Both the position numbers and the translations under genes were made by a program. A DNA stretch of 50,117 bases from Candidatus Wallbacteria bacterium (GTDB lineage Bacteria > Muiribacteriota > JAQTZZ01): positions 1 through 50,117 of the forward strand of contig JAQTZZ010000010.1 in NCBI GenBank assembly GCA_028687545.1. The letters run 5' to 3'. This document shows, piece by piece, positions 25,434 through 33,714 of the stretch (positions are counted from its first letter, which is position 1; the number at the start of each line of letters is the position of its first letter). The notes under the pieces are model-generated. The model was not told where the DNA came from and ran no database searches. It was given only the letters and a program-made list of their open reading frames with translations.

Positions 25434-26156
25434 TCAGTCGCTGTCGACTTTTTTCATCTCAGTTGCCAGCCTCTTGCCCTCACTGATCTGGTCAGGAGTC
25501 AATTTTTTCTCTACTGCAGCCAGGTTTTCCTTAGCTGAATCCATTCCGTCATCCAAAGCCAGAGAGAACCACATATAAGCCTTGACCAGATTTTTGTCCA
25601 CACCCATTCCTTCCAGGTAGAACTGGGCCAGCTGAAATTCGGCGTCTGAATAGCCCTGTTCCGCTGCTTTCTGGTACCACCCTGCCGCCTGAATGTAATC
25701 CTGCTTCACGCCCTCTCCCTTCTCATACATCCGGGCTACAGCCAGTTGCGAATCGCCATCGCCCTGCTCCGCGGCCTTGAGAAACCATTTGTGGGCTTCA
25801 ACCTTATCCGGCTTAACGCCGCTCCCGCCGTCGTACAGCATTCCGAGGCTGTATTGGGCACCGGCATGTCCCTGTTCGGCAGCCTTGCGATACCAGTTGG
25901 CTGCTTCAGCATAATCCTGTTTCAGACCCTGGGCATTTTCATAAAGACCGGCCAGACCGTATTGGGCTTCGGCATATCCCTCAACTGCCGCCTGCCGGAA
26001 CCATTTTGCGGCTTCCGTGTAATTTTCGTCTTCAAAGGCTTTGTATGCCATCTCGCACCATGCCTCAACCGTTTCCTGGTCTGCGGCCAGGCAGGGGGAG
26101 GGAGAAATCGAAAAAAATACAGCCAGCATTAAACCGGACAGAATGATTTTCAACAT
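25434..26156 (-). CDS. Secreted Sel1-repeat (SLR) protein
   Basis: 240 aa. ATG 26156 follows AGAGGTG by about 7 nt and starts a signal peptide (LSGLMLAVFFSISPSPCLAA); the longer TTG-like frame upstream is rejected. About five Sel1 units of 36 residues follow: AAKWFRQAAVEGYAEAQYGL, AANWYRKAAEQGHAGAQYSL, AHKWFLKAAEQGDGDSQLAV, AAGWYQKAAEQGYSDAEFQL and AYMWFSLALDDGM. Such proteins scaffold protein complexes in the periplasm. The next gene is a shorter Sel1 protein on the same strand, 87 nt upstream. Confidence 0.88.
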   Translation of the reverse strand: MLKIILSGLMLAVFFSISPSPCLAADQETVEAWCEMAYKAFEDENYTEAAKWFRQAAVEGYAEAQYGLAGLYENAQGLKQDYAEAANWYRKAAEQGHAGAQYSLGMLYDGGSGVKPDKVEAHKWFLKAAEQGDGDSQLAVARMYEKGEGVKQDYIQAAGWYQKAAEQGYSDAEFQLAQFYLEGMGVDKNLVKAYMWFSLALDDGMDSAKENLAAVEKKLTPDQISEGKRLATEMKKVDSD

Positions 26157-26243
26157 TGACGCACCTCTAGCGAACATTTGATGGAATTGTAAATCAACCA
26201 AAGCTGTATGTAAATACCATAACATTCGAATTTCCGAAGGGTC

Positions 26244-26855
26244 TCAATCTCTTTTCTTCTGGAATTCCGCCACCTGCAGCAAAGCTTCGCTGATCTGAAT
26301 CTGAGACATTTTTTGTTCAAGTGCTCGCAGGCACGGTAAAGCCCTCGCCACTCCATGTCCAGCTGCCAGCTGAAACCATTTATAGGCCTCGCAAAGTTTG
26401 TTTTCTCCGCTTCCACCACTCCCATACCCTTGAGCATAAAGTTTTCCCAGTTGATACATGGCTTCAGCACAGCCCTGCCCGGCTGACTGCCTGAACCAGA
26501 ATTCAGCCCCGATTCTGTCTTTTTTTACAGCCACCCCGGATGCAAGCACCAGCCCGACTGCCAGCTGAGCTTCTGCATTGCCCTGTCCGGCAGCCATGAA
26601 ATACCATTTGTAACCTTCTGCTTTATCCAGTCTGACTCCAGTCCCTGTCTCATACATCCATGCCAGCGCACACTGAGCATCTGCATGTCCCAGATTCGCA
26701 GCCTTGCGGTACCAGATCGCTGCTTCCTGAAAATCACCTTGTGCTCTGAAGCCGGATGCCTTCATCCAAAAGATTTCCGAAGTGGTTTTTGGGGATGCAA
26801 GGCCTTCCCCTGACAGTAAAATTATCAACCAAAAAAGAAGCTGGATTCTGTTCAT
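26244..26855 (-). CDS. Secreted Sel1-repeat protein
   Basis: 203 aa with a short signal peptide (LLFWLIILLSGEGLA). Four Sel1 units: AAIWYRKAANLGHADAQCAL, GYKWYFMAAGQGNAEAQLAV, AEFWFRQSAGQGCAEAMYQL and AYKWFQLAAGHGVARALPCL. Its C-terminal tail (KMSQIQISEALLQVAEFQKK) aligns with the tail of the Sel1 protein at 25434 (KLTPDQISEGKRLATEMKKV), so the pair looks like a tandem duplication. Transcribed just upstream of that paralogue. Confidence 0.88.
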   Translation of the reverse strand: MNRIQLLFWLIILLSGEGLASPKTTSEIFWMKASGFRAQGDFQEAAIWYRKAANLGHADAQCALAWMYETGTGVRLDKAEGYKWYFMAAGQGNAEAQLAVGLVLASGVAVKKDRIGAEFWFRQSAGQGCAEAMYQLGKLYAQGYGSGGSGENKLCEAYKWFQLAAGHGVARALPCLRALEQKMSQIQISEALLQVAEFQKKRD

Positions 26856-26923
26856 GCTGAATTGTAGATTTTACCGCAAACCGGCGAACAAGTAAAAAAA
26901 ATGGGAGATGTAATAAAATCGGG

Positions 26924-27754
26924 TCAGTTTACTATGTTAAACAACAGCGAATAAAGATCATCTGACTTTTGGACTGACTCCAGATTTGACTTGGCTACAT
27001 CCAGCAGGTCTTTGGCTTTCGGGTGTTTGAAACGCTCCAGAGCATAAATAGCGCTTGCGATCTGATTGACTTTCCCGGAACAAACCATTTTTTCAAGTGT
27101 CTTCAGAGCTTTTTCCAGCCCGCTTTCCGAAAGTGCCCTCGCTGCATTCGACTTGACCCTGGCATCATTGTCCTGCAGAAGGCGAACAATCTCATTAAAA
27201 TGCTCTTCTGTCTTGATCGCTCCAAGAGCGTCGACAGCATTGGCCCTGACACGGTAATCGCTGTGCCTGAGAAAAGGGATCAGAACTTTTCCGTCTTCCT
27301 GATCGCCTGTTTTTCCAATTAAACTGATCAGACTTGCAATCACAAAAACGTCTTTTTCCTTTTGCAATCGCAAGTGCAGGGTTTCTTTAGAGATCCTGGT
27401 TTTGCCTTCCATAGCCGCGGATAAATACTCAATTTTCTCTTCAGGGCTGCTTTTTTCCAGAATTTCACAAGATGGTTCAGTGTTTTCCTTTAGGATCTTT
27501 TCATGTGTTTTATTAATTGAGGCGGGTCTATGTTCCACTTTTGTGTCTGAAATACCAGGTTGTCCGACAAAAATATCGTAATACTTTCTGGCTACAGCTC
27601 TGATTTCAGGGTCACTGTCTTTTGTGAATCTATCTTTCAGAAGCTGCAGCCAGACATTGTCAGATACCATCTTGAACTGAATCAAGGTCCGCAAAGCGGA
27701 TTTGCGGATGTGTAGAATATCGCTTTGAAGATCATTGATCATTTTTTTTATCAT
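26924..27754 (-). CDS. HEAT-repeat protein
   Basis: 276 aa from an ATG at 27754; a TTG at 27787 extends the frame but has no better ribosome site. No signal peptide. Helical repeats of HEAT/PBS-lyase type occur at both ends: DILHIRKSALRTLIQFKM, DPEIRAVARKYYDIFV, SDYRVRANAVDALGAIKTEE and DARVKSNAARALSESGLEKA. A charged spacer lies between (about residues 75-125). Probably a cytosolic protein-binding scaffold. Divergent or convergent partners give no clue to its target. Confidence 0.8.
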   Translation of the reverse strand: MIKKMINDLQSDILHIRKSALRTLIQFKMVSDNVWLQLLKDRFTKDSDPEIRAVARKYYDIFVGQPGISDTKVEHRPASINKTHEKILKENTEPSCEILEKSSPEEKIEYLSAAMEGKTRISKETLHLRLQKEKDVFVIASLISLIGKTGDQEDGKVLIPFLRHSDYRVRANAVDALGAIKTEEHFNEIVRLLQDNDARVKSNAARALSESGLEKALKTLEKMVCSGKVNQIASAIYALERFKHPKAKDLLDVAKSNLESVQKSDDLYSLLFNIVN

Positions 27755-27841
27755 AAGCCAAGCTCTGACTAAAATTGTAATTGTCAAATTTTAACTGATC
27801 TGATTTCAGATTACCAGAAAAGATGAATTCCAGTTAAAGTG

Positions 27842-28057
27842 TCAGTCTGCCCACTCATGAGACATTCTCGGGCTTTCAGGGCAATGCTGCTGCACAATTC
27901 CGGCATTTGCTGACTTAAGATTACAGTGTACGCATTTGTATTGCGCTCTGGCGGCAATCATTTTATGATTACCCTTGTTATTTTTCGGGCATTGTACATG
28001 TTCGTAATTTTGTTCGGTAGTTTGGGTTCCACAATACTTACAGACATAATTCGCCAC
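27842..28057 (-). CDS. Small protein with two zinc-ribbon-like repeats
   Basis: 71 aa from a GTG at 28057 with GGAGG 4 nt upstream. It is an internal duplication: YVCKYCGTQTTEQNYEHVQC, then PKNNKGNHKMI; and YKCVHCNLKSANAGIVQQHC, then PESPRMSHEW. Each half has a CxxC, a later CP and a His, as for a zinc site. I do not recognise a named family. A promoter with a palindrome across its -10 box lies 47 nt upstream, suggesting regulation. It may bind nucleic acid or protein; this is a guess. Confidence 0.8.
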   Translation of the reverse strand: MANYVCKYCGTQTTEQNYEHVQCPKNNKGNHKMIAARAQYKCVHCNLKSANAGIVQQHCPESPRMSHEWAD

Positions 28058-28103
28058 GCTTCCTCCATTTTTATCTTATTAAAGGCCGGTCGTTACTGAG
28101 ATT

Positions 28104-28146
28104 ATTTGTTATTAAATATAATAACAAATTATAATTAATTTATCAA
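28104..28146 (-). promoter_or_regulatory. Promoter with overlapping perfect palindrome (operator-like)
   Basis: On the minus strand TTGATA (28146-28141), a 17-nt spacer and TATTAT (28123-28118) form a good promoter toward the small zinc-ribbon gene. An 11-bp perfect inverted repeat, ATTTGTTATTA (28104-28114) and TAATAACAAAT (28119-28129), covers the -10 box, where a repressor dimer would block polymerase. Confidence 0.55.
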
Positions 28147-28236
28147 CTCGAACTCAGTTCGTGGCTAACTTAAAGCAGATATGCATTCCAATGACCCGGT
28201 TGTGGAAAACTTCTTGCGGAACTTTTCAAGCGAAGG

Positions 28237-28594
28237 TGGTGGAGGCGGCGGGAGTTGAACCCGCGTCCAACGATATCAAGCTACGACCTTCTACATGCTT
28301 GTCTGGGATTTTTCTCTCCTCTTACCTCGGGCTTTCTGCTCCCAGCAGAGTCCGCCTCCGGCGCATCCGGTTTTTCTCGGCATTCATACCCGGATCTCTG
28401 ATGCCGCAGTCTGATTTGTTACACCCTGTCCAAAGCTACAGACGGAAGCCCTGGGAGGATGTCGCGGATATTAGGCCGCGAGTGCGTAGTTGTCGTTTGT
28501 TGCTGTTAGCTTTAAGTGGACTCATTTACGGTGCTGTCCATCACCGGCATGCTTATCGTAACCAAATGATCGCTGTCGAAACCGGTACGCCCCC
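28237..28594 (-). ncRNA. ssrA: Transfer-messenger RNA (tmRNA)
   Basis: One-piece tmRNA of about 358 nt that rescues stalled ribosomes with SmpB. The 3' end on the minus strand reads GGACGCGGGTTCAACTCCCG, then CCGCCTCCACCA: a T-arm, acceptor strand, discriminator A and encoded CCA. The 5' end GGGGGCG (28594-28588) pairs fully with CGCCTCC, and GTACCGGTTTCGACAGCGAT is the conserved 5' region. The tag frame runs from the resume codon GCA (28503) to TAA (28471) and encodes ATNDNYALAA, ending in the ALAA degron recognised by ClpXP. Pseudoknots fill the middle. Any protein reading frame across this stretch is incidental. Confidence 0.97.
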
Positions 28595-28745
28595 CCTTTT
28601 TTGCATGATGTAAAAAGCCAAACCCAACTTAATCAATGGTAACGCATAGGTATCTAACGAATCAAGCTTGATATAGTATAAAAGATTTTATAAAAATTCT
28701 GTTTACTCCGATTTTTATAATCATTTTCAATGTATCTACCCATGT

Positions 28746-28784
28746 GAGGGGTCGAGAGGGTAGCTCCAAACTTTGGGAAAAGAC
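28746..28784. repeat. 39-bp dispersed repeat, copy 1
   Basis: Matches 36612-36650 at 32 of 39 positions, including the shared GAGAGGG, GCTCCAAAC and AAAGAC blocks. It lies in the tmRNA upstream gap (28595-28811), where I see no gene. Function unknown. Confidence 0.6.
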
Positions 28785-28811
28785 AGCTCAAAATAGCTGC
28801 TTCATAATTAA

Positions 28812-29645
28812 CTACTGTCTACTTCCCGGCACTCTGTAAGCAGCAACCACTTCCTGCCCGTAACTGCCTAGAATCGGCCGCTTCACCACTTTTTTAAGCG
28901 TGGGTGAATTATCAACTGTCCACCATTCTCCGAAAAGGTCCTTTCCTACCACTATGCCTGCATGGCTGAACTCTCTCCCAACCCCGCGGAAGAACACGTC
29001 CCCAGGCTCATACTCCGGCAGCCCTACTCTGTTCCAGCCCTGCCTTGACTCCAGATAATCCCGCAGAGCCCCGCAGTCAGTAATGACTTCCTGGGAATGC
29101 CCGGATTTTTTCAGGATCACGGATACGACCGCAGCGCTGGCAGCTTTTCCGAAACCAGTTATCCCGGTATGAACAAGGACTCCATATACATGGGAATTAT
29201 CCCCGACTGCTCCCAGGGCATTTCCAATGATCGCATCCACGCTCCTGTAATCAGCTGAATTGTTCTGTTTCCAGGCATTTTCAAGCAGAATCCCGTCAAT
29301 CATCTGGTCAGATAAGGTATACAGGCGCAACAGGTAACGCGGCTGGTCACGCTGCACCTGCCTGACTGCCCCTAGAACTCTGCCCAGGCATCGATAGAAA
29401 CGCTCCCGGACCGGATTCAAGGCAGCCGTTTTTTTGGTATTCATCAGGATCAGGTAATCTACAAGCGCCCGCAACTCGAACAACTCATCAACTGAACGAT
29501 CCTGATTCAAGCTTTCAGGAGCGGACAGGCAGCTTTTCAGTTCCAAAAGGCGGCTGCTGATCTGCGCGCCTGTGATTGGTATTTCCTTTGATAAAACCGC
29601 TCCGGAAAAAAGGATTACTAATAACACAGTGATGAACTTTTTCAT
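28812..29645 (-). CDS. Secreted NlpC/P60- or CHAP-like protein, possibly lacking the catalytic Cys
   Basis: 277 aa from an ATG at 29645 (GGGGGAGG just upstream), which starts a signal peptide (KKFITVLLVILFSGAVLSKE). Residues 30-130 are helical and unassigned. The C-terminal part (GFGKAASAAVVSVILKKSG, then YEPGDVFFRGV and EFSHAGIVVG, then WWTVDNS) follows the papain-like fold of cell-wall amidases (CHAP/NlpC-P60). The His of SHAGIVVG is present, but the expected Cys in the helix before VSVILKKSG appears to be Ser or Ala. It lies downstream of three pilin genes, overlapping the frame space of the first. Could be a cell-wall-binding or inactive enzyme helping pili pass the peptidoglycan. Confidence 0.6.
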   Translation of the reverse strand: MKKFITVLLVILFSGAVLSKEIPITGAQISSRLLELKSCLSAPESLNQDRSVDELFELRALVDYLILMNTKKTAALNPVRERFYRCLGRVLGAVRQVQRDQPRYLLRLYTLSDQMIDGILLENAWKQNNSADYRSVDAIIGNALGAVGDNSHVYGVLVHTGITGFGKAASAAVVSVILKKSGHSQEVITDCGALRDYLESRQGWNRVGLPEYEPGDVFFRGVGREFSHAGIVVGKDLFGEWWTVDNSPTLKKVVKRPILGSYGQEVVAAYRVPGSRQ

Positions 29646-29671
29646 GCCTCCCCCAGAATCTCTGATTTCGC

Positions 29672-30091
29672 TCATTCCTGAATATACGTCAGTTCCCATT
29701 TTTCATATCTGACCCTGTTTTCAGTCCAGGTTTTGAATAAAGCCTCTGCTTTAAGAGTCAGAGCCTTCTCGCCCAGCACACCCCTGGATATGATCAGCAC
29801 CTGATTTGCGCCGCTGTCATTGAATTCCACAGCATACCGGCCTGTGGAGAACGCTTCGCCCAGCGCGCTCCCGCCGGCCGGCAGATAGAAACGTTTTGCA
29901 TATGAGTGTTCCTTGAGCAGATGAAAGGCATGCTCCACACCGGCTTCTGCAATATAAAAAAGCTGCAGATGCTGGGTGTAATTATAACGCTCCATCCGGC
30001 GGGATCTCGATGAAAAAAGCAATGTCGATCCAAGCATGAAAATCGCCATCAGGAAAAAAAGAGCCAGCAGCATGGCAGTCCCTTTCTTCAT
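29672..30091 (-). CDS. PilX-like minor type IV pilus protein
   Basis: 139 aa. The N-terminus KKGTAMLLALFFLMAIFMLG, followed by STLLFSSRSRRMERYNYTQ and LQLFYIAEAGVEHA, matches PilX-type N-terminal domains, where the AEAG..HA signature is characteristic. It has one hydrophobic helix and a soluble tail, without a strict G-x4-E processing site. Its ATG overlaps the stop of the next pilin gene (ATGA), and all three pilin genes are on the same strand. Confidence 0.78.
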   Translation of the reverse strand: MKKGTAMLLALFFLMAIFMLGSTLLFSSRSRRMERYNYTQHLQLFYIAEAGVEHAFHLLKEHSYAKRFYLPAGGSALGEAFSTGRYAVEFNDSGANQVLIISRGVLGEKALTLKAEALFKTWTENRVRYEKWELTYIQE

Positions 30092-30582
30092 TTCACCATC
30101 CTCAAAAAAACTCCGCTTTTCGCGAAAATATCCTTCTCAGGGCCTGATTCCAGACAGAATTCCAGTAGATTTTTCCCCTGATATGAAAAAAGCTTCAGAT
30201 GCATGGACTGGATGTTTTTTCCCAGTACTTCCTCCCTGCCTGCACGGGATTTGATCAGCTCGTGCTTTGAATTGACGAAATAGTGGACAGCACCCAGGGC
30301 CGGGAGATCAACAATCATGCCTGATTCGCCGATTTCCCCAATCCCGTATACAGTTTTCAGGTCTTCATTCAACCTGGACATGGCTTTTCTGAGTTCATAT
30401 ATCTGCAGATCTTCGCCTGTGGATTTCCTGCCTGTGCTCTGAGAAAATGAATACCAGCTCATGCTGGTCACCATCACTCCCAGCAAGGTGACGACAAGCA
30501 TCATCTCTACGAGTGTGTAACCGGAAATAAATTTCCTGCTAAAAATCGATTGCATCGAAGATAGTTCTTTTTCCATTCTCAT
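30088..30582 (-). CDS. Prepilin-type minor pilin (PilW/GspJ-like)
   Basis: 164 aa or slightly fewer; the start could be ATG 30582, 30576 or 30555, since none has a strong ribosome site. The class III signal SGYTLVEMMLVVTLLGVMV is present, with Gly before the cleaved bond (Tyr replaces the usual Phe) and the Glu at +5. A globular beta region follows (GMIVDLPALGAVHYFVN). It overlaps the gene upstream by 44 nt and the PilX-like gene by 4 nt. Probably part of a pilus tip or priming complex. Confidence 0.82.
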   Translation of the reverse strand: MRMEKELSSMQSIFSRKFISGYTLVEMMLVVTLLGVMVTSMSWYSFSQSTGRKSTGEDLQIYELRKAMSRLNEDLKTVYGIGEIGESGMIVDLPALGAVHYFVNSKHELIKSRAGREEVLGKNIQSMHLKLFSYQGKNLLEFCLESGPEKDIFAKSGVFLRMVK

Positions 30583-30955
30583 AAAAGGTTTTCAGAGTTT
30601 CGCGGCTGGAAAACATCGCTTCCAGTGCCAGGCTGTGGTCCCTGCCGCCCTCCCTGAAGCTTACAGAAACGATTATTCTGGAGCGATCCTTTTCGATCGG
30701 CTGTTCGTCGATCCTGCAGTAAAAATCAATCAGGTCCGGATCTGAATACATTGTCAGATAATTGAATTTCGGGTCCAGAGCCTGATGATATTTCAGTTTT
30801 TCCATTACTTCCTGGGCCAGGAACATGGCTTTCAGGTATCTGCGCTCCACCAGCAGGTTCCGCCTGCTGGTCGTGAAAAGGGGCAGGAAAGAGCCCACAG
30901 ATAAAGCTATGATTACTAATGTGACCATTATTTCGACCAGAGTGAATCCCTTCAT
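30539..30955 (-). CDS. Prepilin-type minor pilin (PilV/GspI-like)
   Basis: 138 aa. Very short leader MKG, then FTLVEIMVTLVIIALSVGSF: the class III prepilin signal cut by PilD. AMFLAQEVMEKLKYH is typical of PilV/GspI pseudopilins. First gene of the cluster. There is no Shine-Dalgarno. A TATAAT lies 7 nt before the ATG on this strand, so leaderless translation is conceivable. Confidence 0.85.
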   Translation of the reverse strand: MKGFTLVEIMVTLVIIALSVGSFLPLFTTSRRNLLVERRYLKAMFLAQEVMEKLKYHQALDPKFNYLTMYSDPDLIDFYCRIDEQPIEKDRSRIIVSVSFREGGRDHSLALEAMFSSRETLKTFYENGKRTIFDAIDF

Positions 30956-30981
30956 TCAGTCATTATAAATCAAAACCTGAT

Positions 30982-31010
30982 TTGGTGAAAACGTCAATCA
31001 GAGGTATAAT
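30982..31010 (+). promoter_or_regulatory. Sigma-70-type promoter for the S41 protease gene
   Basis: TTGGTG (30982-30987), 17-nt spacer, then perfect TATAAT (31005-31010), 46 nt before the start at 31056. The -35 is only half conserved. Confidence 0.55.
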
Positions 31011-31055
31011 TATATTGGAGAGGGGAGAACGCATGGAGAAAGGAGTAATTAATTC

Positions 31056-32654
31056 ATGTTCAAATTATTTTCATTTTTTCTGATAATCCTCACTACCTTG
31101 ATTTCCGCGGAAGTGCCGCAGCTCACAAAAATGCAGAAATCAATGGATTTCAACAACCTTGTCACTCTGATCAACACCAACTACGGCATGCTTGCTTTCA
31201 AGAAGGCCAATATCATCCAGACTGATTACAAGGAGTGGGTGAAATCATATTATTTCAAAGTGAACGCTACCAAGAGTGATGCGGAATACTACAATACAGT
31301 CAGGGAATTCATCTCTTATTACAAGGACGCTCATTTTTCAATCGATTCGCTTTTCAATAAAACCGTTTATTTTCTGCAGCCTGACTTCCAATACATCCAG
31401 GGGAAAGTGCTGCTGAGCAAGAAAAACAACAGCCCTGCGACTTTCACCGCTGCCATTGGAGACGAATTACTGGAGTTTGACGGAATTCCAATCAATGATT
31501 ACCTGACCAGCCTCAGCCATCAGAGTTCCTGCGGCGGAACAGCTGTTGCGATCAAGGGAGCAGTGGCACCGTATCTCACTTTTAGACTCCAGGGTGCCCT
31601 TCCACCACAAACAGAGACTTCCAAACTCAAAATCAAGAGTTTTTCAGACGGAACTGAAAAAACCTATGAATTGAAATGGGAAGCTACTATCTGGGATAAC
31701 ATCTACCGCAGACTTCCTGAACAGGCTGTCTGCTCCCTTGCAGACTGGCTGGAGTGGCGGCCTGACAGATTAATGGTCCCTGCAGCACTTTACCAGCACC
31801 TGAAGGAAGAAATCACCGGCGACCTCGCCAGCGCGCGTGCTCCAGCTCTGACCTATGAAATCATCACAGTACCGCTTGGCATTAAGAATTACAAGATCGG
31901 CCACATCTGGATCAGGCAATATGGAGGGTGGACATCAAGCCAGTTCTCAACCATGGTCCAGTCTCTCGCAGAATGCGACGGCCTGCTCATAGACCAGCGC
32001 AACAATCCCGGCGGTTCGGGCGGACTGATGTTTTCAGTTGTGATGAATTTGGCTGACAAGGATTTCCAGAACTCAGTCTTCTCAGTGCGCCTGAACAGAA
32101 AGTGGTTGAGTTCAATTCAGGACCAGTACGAAGGTTACCTTAACGATTCAACTGCTACCACAGAAGAAATCGCCACCATCAAAGGTTACTATGATACGAT
32201 GTTCAAGAATGTCGCGGACGGCAAAGCGTTCAGCGATTTCATGCCCCTGTTCTGGGTCCCGACGCTCCCAGCTGCCGGCCAGAGCTTCAAAAAACCGATA
32301 CTTTTCATGATAAACTCACAGTGTTACAGCTGCGGTGATATCACCCCCGCCATACTCCAGGACAACTGCAAAGGCCAGAGAATTAAAATCTATGGTGAAA
32401 CTACAGCCGGGGCCGGAGGAAATGTCAACAGTTACGGCCCGCTCATGCTCAGCGAACTTAACATTTCCCTGACCGAATCCATAATACGCAGGGCAGACGG
32501 AACTTTCATCGAAAATTCAGGGATCTCTCCTGACGTGAAGGATGAATATACCAGAGCCGACCTGGTCAGTTCTTCCCAAGGAACTGATTCCTATTCCACC
32601 AGGGCTCTCACCCAACTCATGCGAATGATCGTAGGCGGCAAAGAAAGCGAGTAA
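31056..32654 (+). CDS. Secreted S41-family (tail-specific/CTP-like) serine protease
   Basis: 532 aa. Signal peptide (FKLFSFFLIILTTLISAE), then a helical N-terminal domain. A degenerate PDZ follows (AAIGDELLEFDGIPINDYL). The S41 core comprises IGHIWIRQYGGW, LLIDQRNNPGGSGG and the nucleophile region FMINSQCYSCGDI, where the Ser in CYSCGD takes the catalytic position, followed by GETTAGAGG. The general-base Lys is not certain by eye. It cuts proteins in the periplasm or outside. AGGAG lies 10 nt before the ATG; an earlier in-frame region is not needed. Confidence 0.87.
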   Translation: MFKLFSFFLIILTTLISAEVPQLTKMQKSMDFNNLVTLINTNYGMLAFKKANIIQTDYKEWVKSYYFKVNATKSDAEYYNTVREFISYYKDAHFSIDSLFNKTVYFLQPDFQYIQGKVLLSKKNNSPATFTAAIGDELLEFDGIPINDYLTSLSHQSSCGGTAVAIKGAVAPYLTFRLQGALPPQTETSKLKIKSFSDGTEKTYELKWEATIWDNIYRRLPEQAVCSLADWLEWRPDRLMVPAALYQHLKEEITGDLASARAPALTYEIITVPLGIKNYKIGHIWIRQYGGWTSSQFSTMVQSLAECDGLLIDQRNNPGGSGGLMFSVVMNLADKDFQNSVFSVRLNRKWLSSIQDQYEGYLNDSTATTEEIATIKGYYDTMFKNVADGKAFSDFMPLFWVPTLPAAGQSFKKPILFMINSQCYSCGDITPAILQDNCKGQRIKIYGETTAGAGGNVNSYGPLMLSELNISLTESIIRRADGTFIENSGISPDVKDEYTRADLVSSSQGTDSYSTRALTQLMRMIVGGKESE

Positions 32655-32660
32655 AATCCT

Positions 32661-33650
32661 TTACAGAAGAGCGAACCTTGCTTTCAATGCCATCATATTC
32701 TGCCAATCAGGATTGGAATAATAGATTTCCATCAGCTTCTTGCAGATTCTGGAGTAAACATCCGGCGAAAGTTCATTTTTCATGCTTCTGAACTGATCCA
32801 ATTCCTGGAAGGAATTATTGTCGATCCCCAGGGAGATCATTGTGACAGCTTCCTTAATCGATGTCCCGATGCTTCTGCCGGTATTTTTCCGGGCAGCTGC
32901 AAGTCTCTTCATCAGGCTGCGGAAATCCTCGCTCAGCCAGCATGCCAGGTTGCGCAGGAATCCGGTTGAGCTGATTTCCCAGAAATTACGGACAGGAGGT
33001 GAAAAAGACAGGAGCAGCATCCGCCTCCTGTACTGGTCCCTGGCTACCCCGATCGTCAGGAGATTTCCTTCACCAGGGTTATTCGCCTGCTGGGTAGACT
33101 GCACTTTGAAAATTGGCTCCTCGCTGTTGAATCCTGAGTATTTCATCGTATCCAGATTGCGGAAAGTGTCGATTGTGAAATTCTCCCTCATTCCCCAGGT
33201 AAGAGGATGACCCCAGGGAACAGTGACAGCCAGGCGCAGCAAATTGTTGCTCATATATTCGACATCAAAATGGCGGCGGAAAAAAAATCCCTGGTCTATG
33301 AATCCTGAATCCCTCATCAGGTTGTCCCCTTCGAGGAAAAGTGAACGCTGTTTCTGTGGATCTTCAGAGAGAAATTTATCCAGCAGGTTTTTTTCATTAG
33401 CATCAAGAGTCCTGAAGCTGTCTGCGCAGATCCACATGATGCCGTCAAAGGTCTTCAGATATCCAAGGTCTGGAAGCTTCCGGCCGTTCACAGTGTCAAA
33501 CACCTCGCAACTGATGGCTGCTGCGGCCAGGCCTCCCTTATAATAATCGACATACATCTGACTGGAGCCATCTTTTACAATCAGGAGCTTGGCAGCTGCG
33601 ACTGGACTGAAGGCCACCAAAATCAACAGAATGAAAATGAGATTTTTCAC
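32661..33650 (-). CDS. Secreted protein with class I glutamine-amidotransferase-like (GATase1) fold
   Basis: 329 aa from a GTG (33650) with GGGGGAAA upstream, followed by a signal peptide (NLIFILLILVAFSPVAAA). Strand-loop patterns AKLLIVKDGSSQMYVDYYKG, TFDGIMWICADSFRTLDANE and RSLFLEGDNL resemble GATase1-like flavodoxin folds used as domains in C25-type and surface proteins. The last 90 residues are helical. No Cys-His catalytic pair is evident. Tail-to-tail with the S41 gene (6 nt between stops). Function unknown. Confidence 0.65.
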   Translation of the reverse strand: MKNLIFILLILVAFSPVAAAKLLIVKDGSSQMYVDYYKGGLAAAAISCEVFDTVNGRKLPDLGYLKTFDGIMWICADSFRTLDANEKNLLDKFLSEDPQKQRSLFLEGDNLMRDSGFIDQGFFFRRHFDVEYMSNNLLRLAVTVPWGHPLTWGMRENFTIDTFRNLDTMKYSGFNSEEPIFKVQSTQQANNPGEGNLLTIGVARDQYRRRMLLLSFSPPVRNFWEISSTGFLRNLACWLSEDFRSLMKRLAAARKNTGRSIGTSIKEAVTMISLGIDNNSFQELDQFRSMKNELSPDVYSRICKKLMEIYYSNPDWQNMMALKARFALL

Positions 33651-33714
33651 ATTTCCCCCGCTTTTTGTTAAGTTAATTTGATTTTACCCGGAAATAATGA
33701 TGAGTCAAATGATT

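Noticed and set aside
28161-28613. 150-codon plus-strand frame
   Set aside because: It runs antisense across the tmRNA gene and has no domain resemblance.
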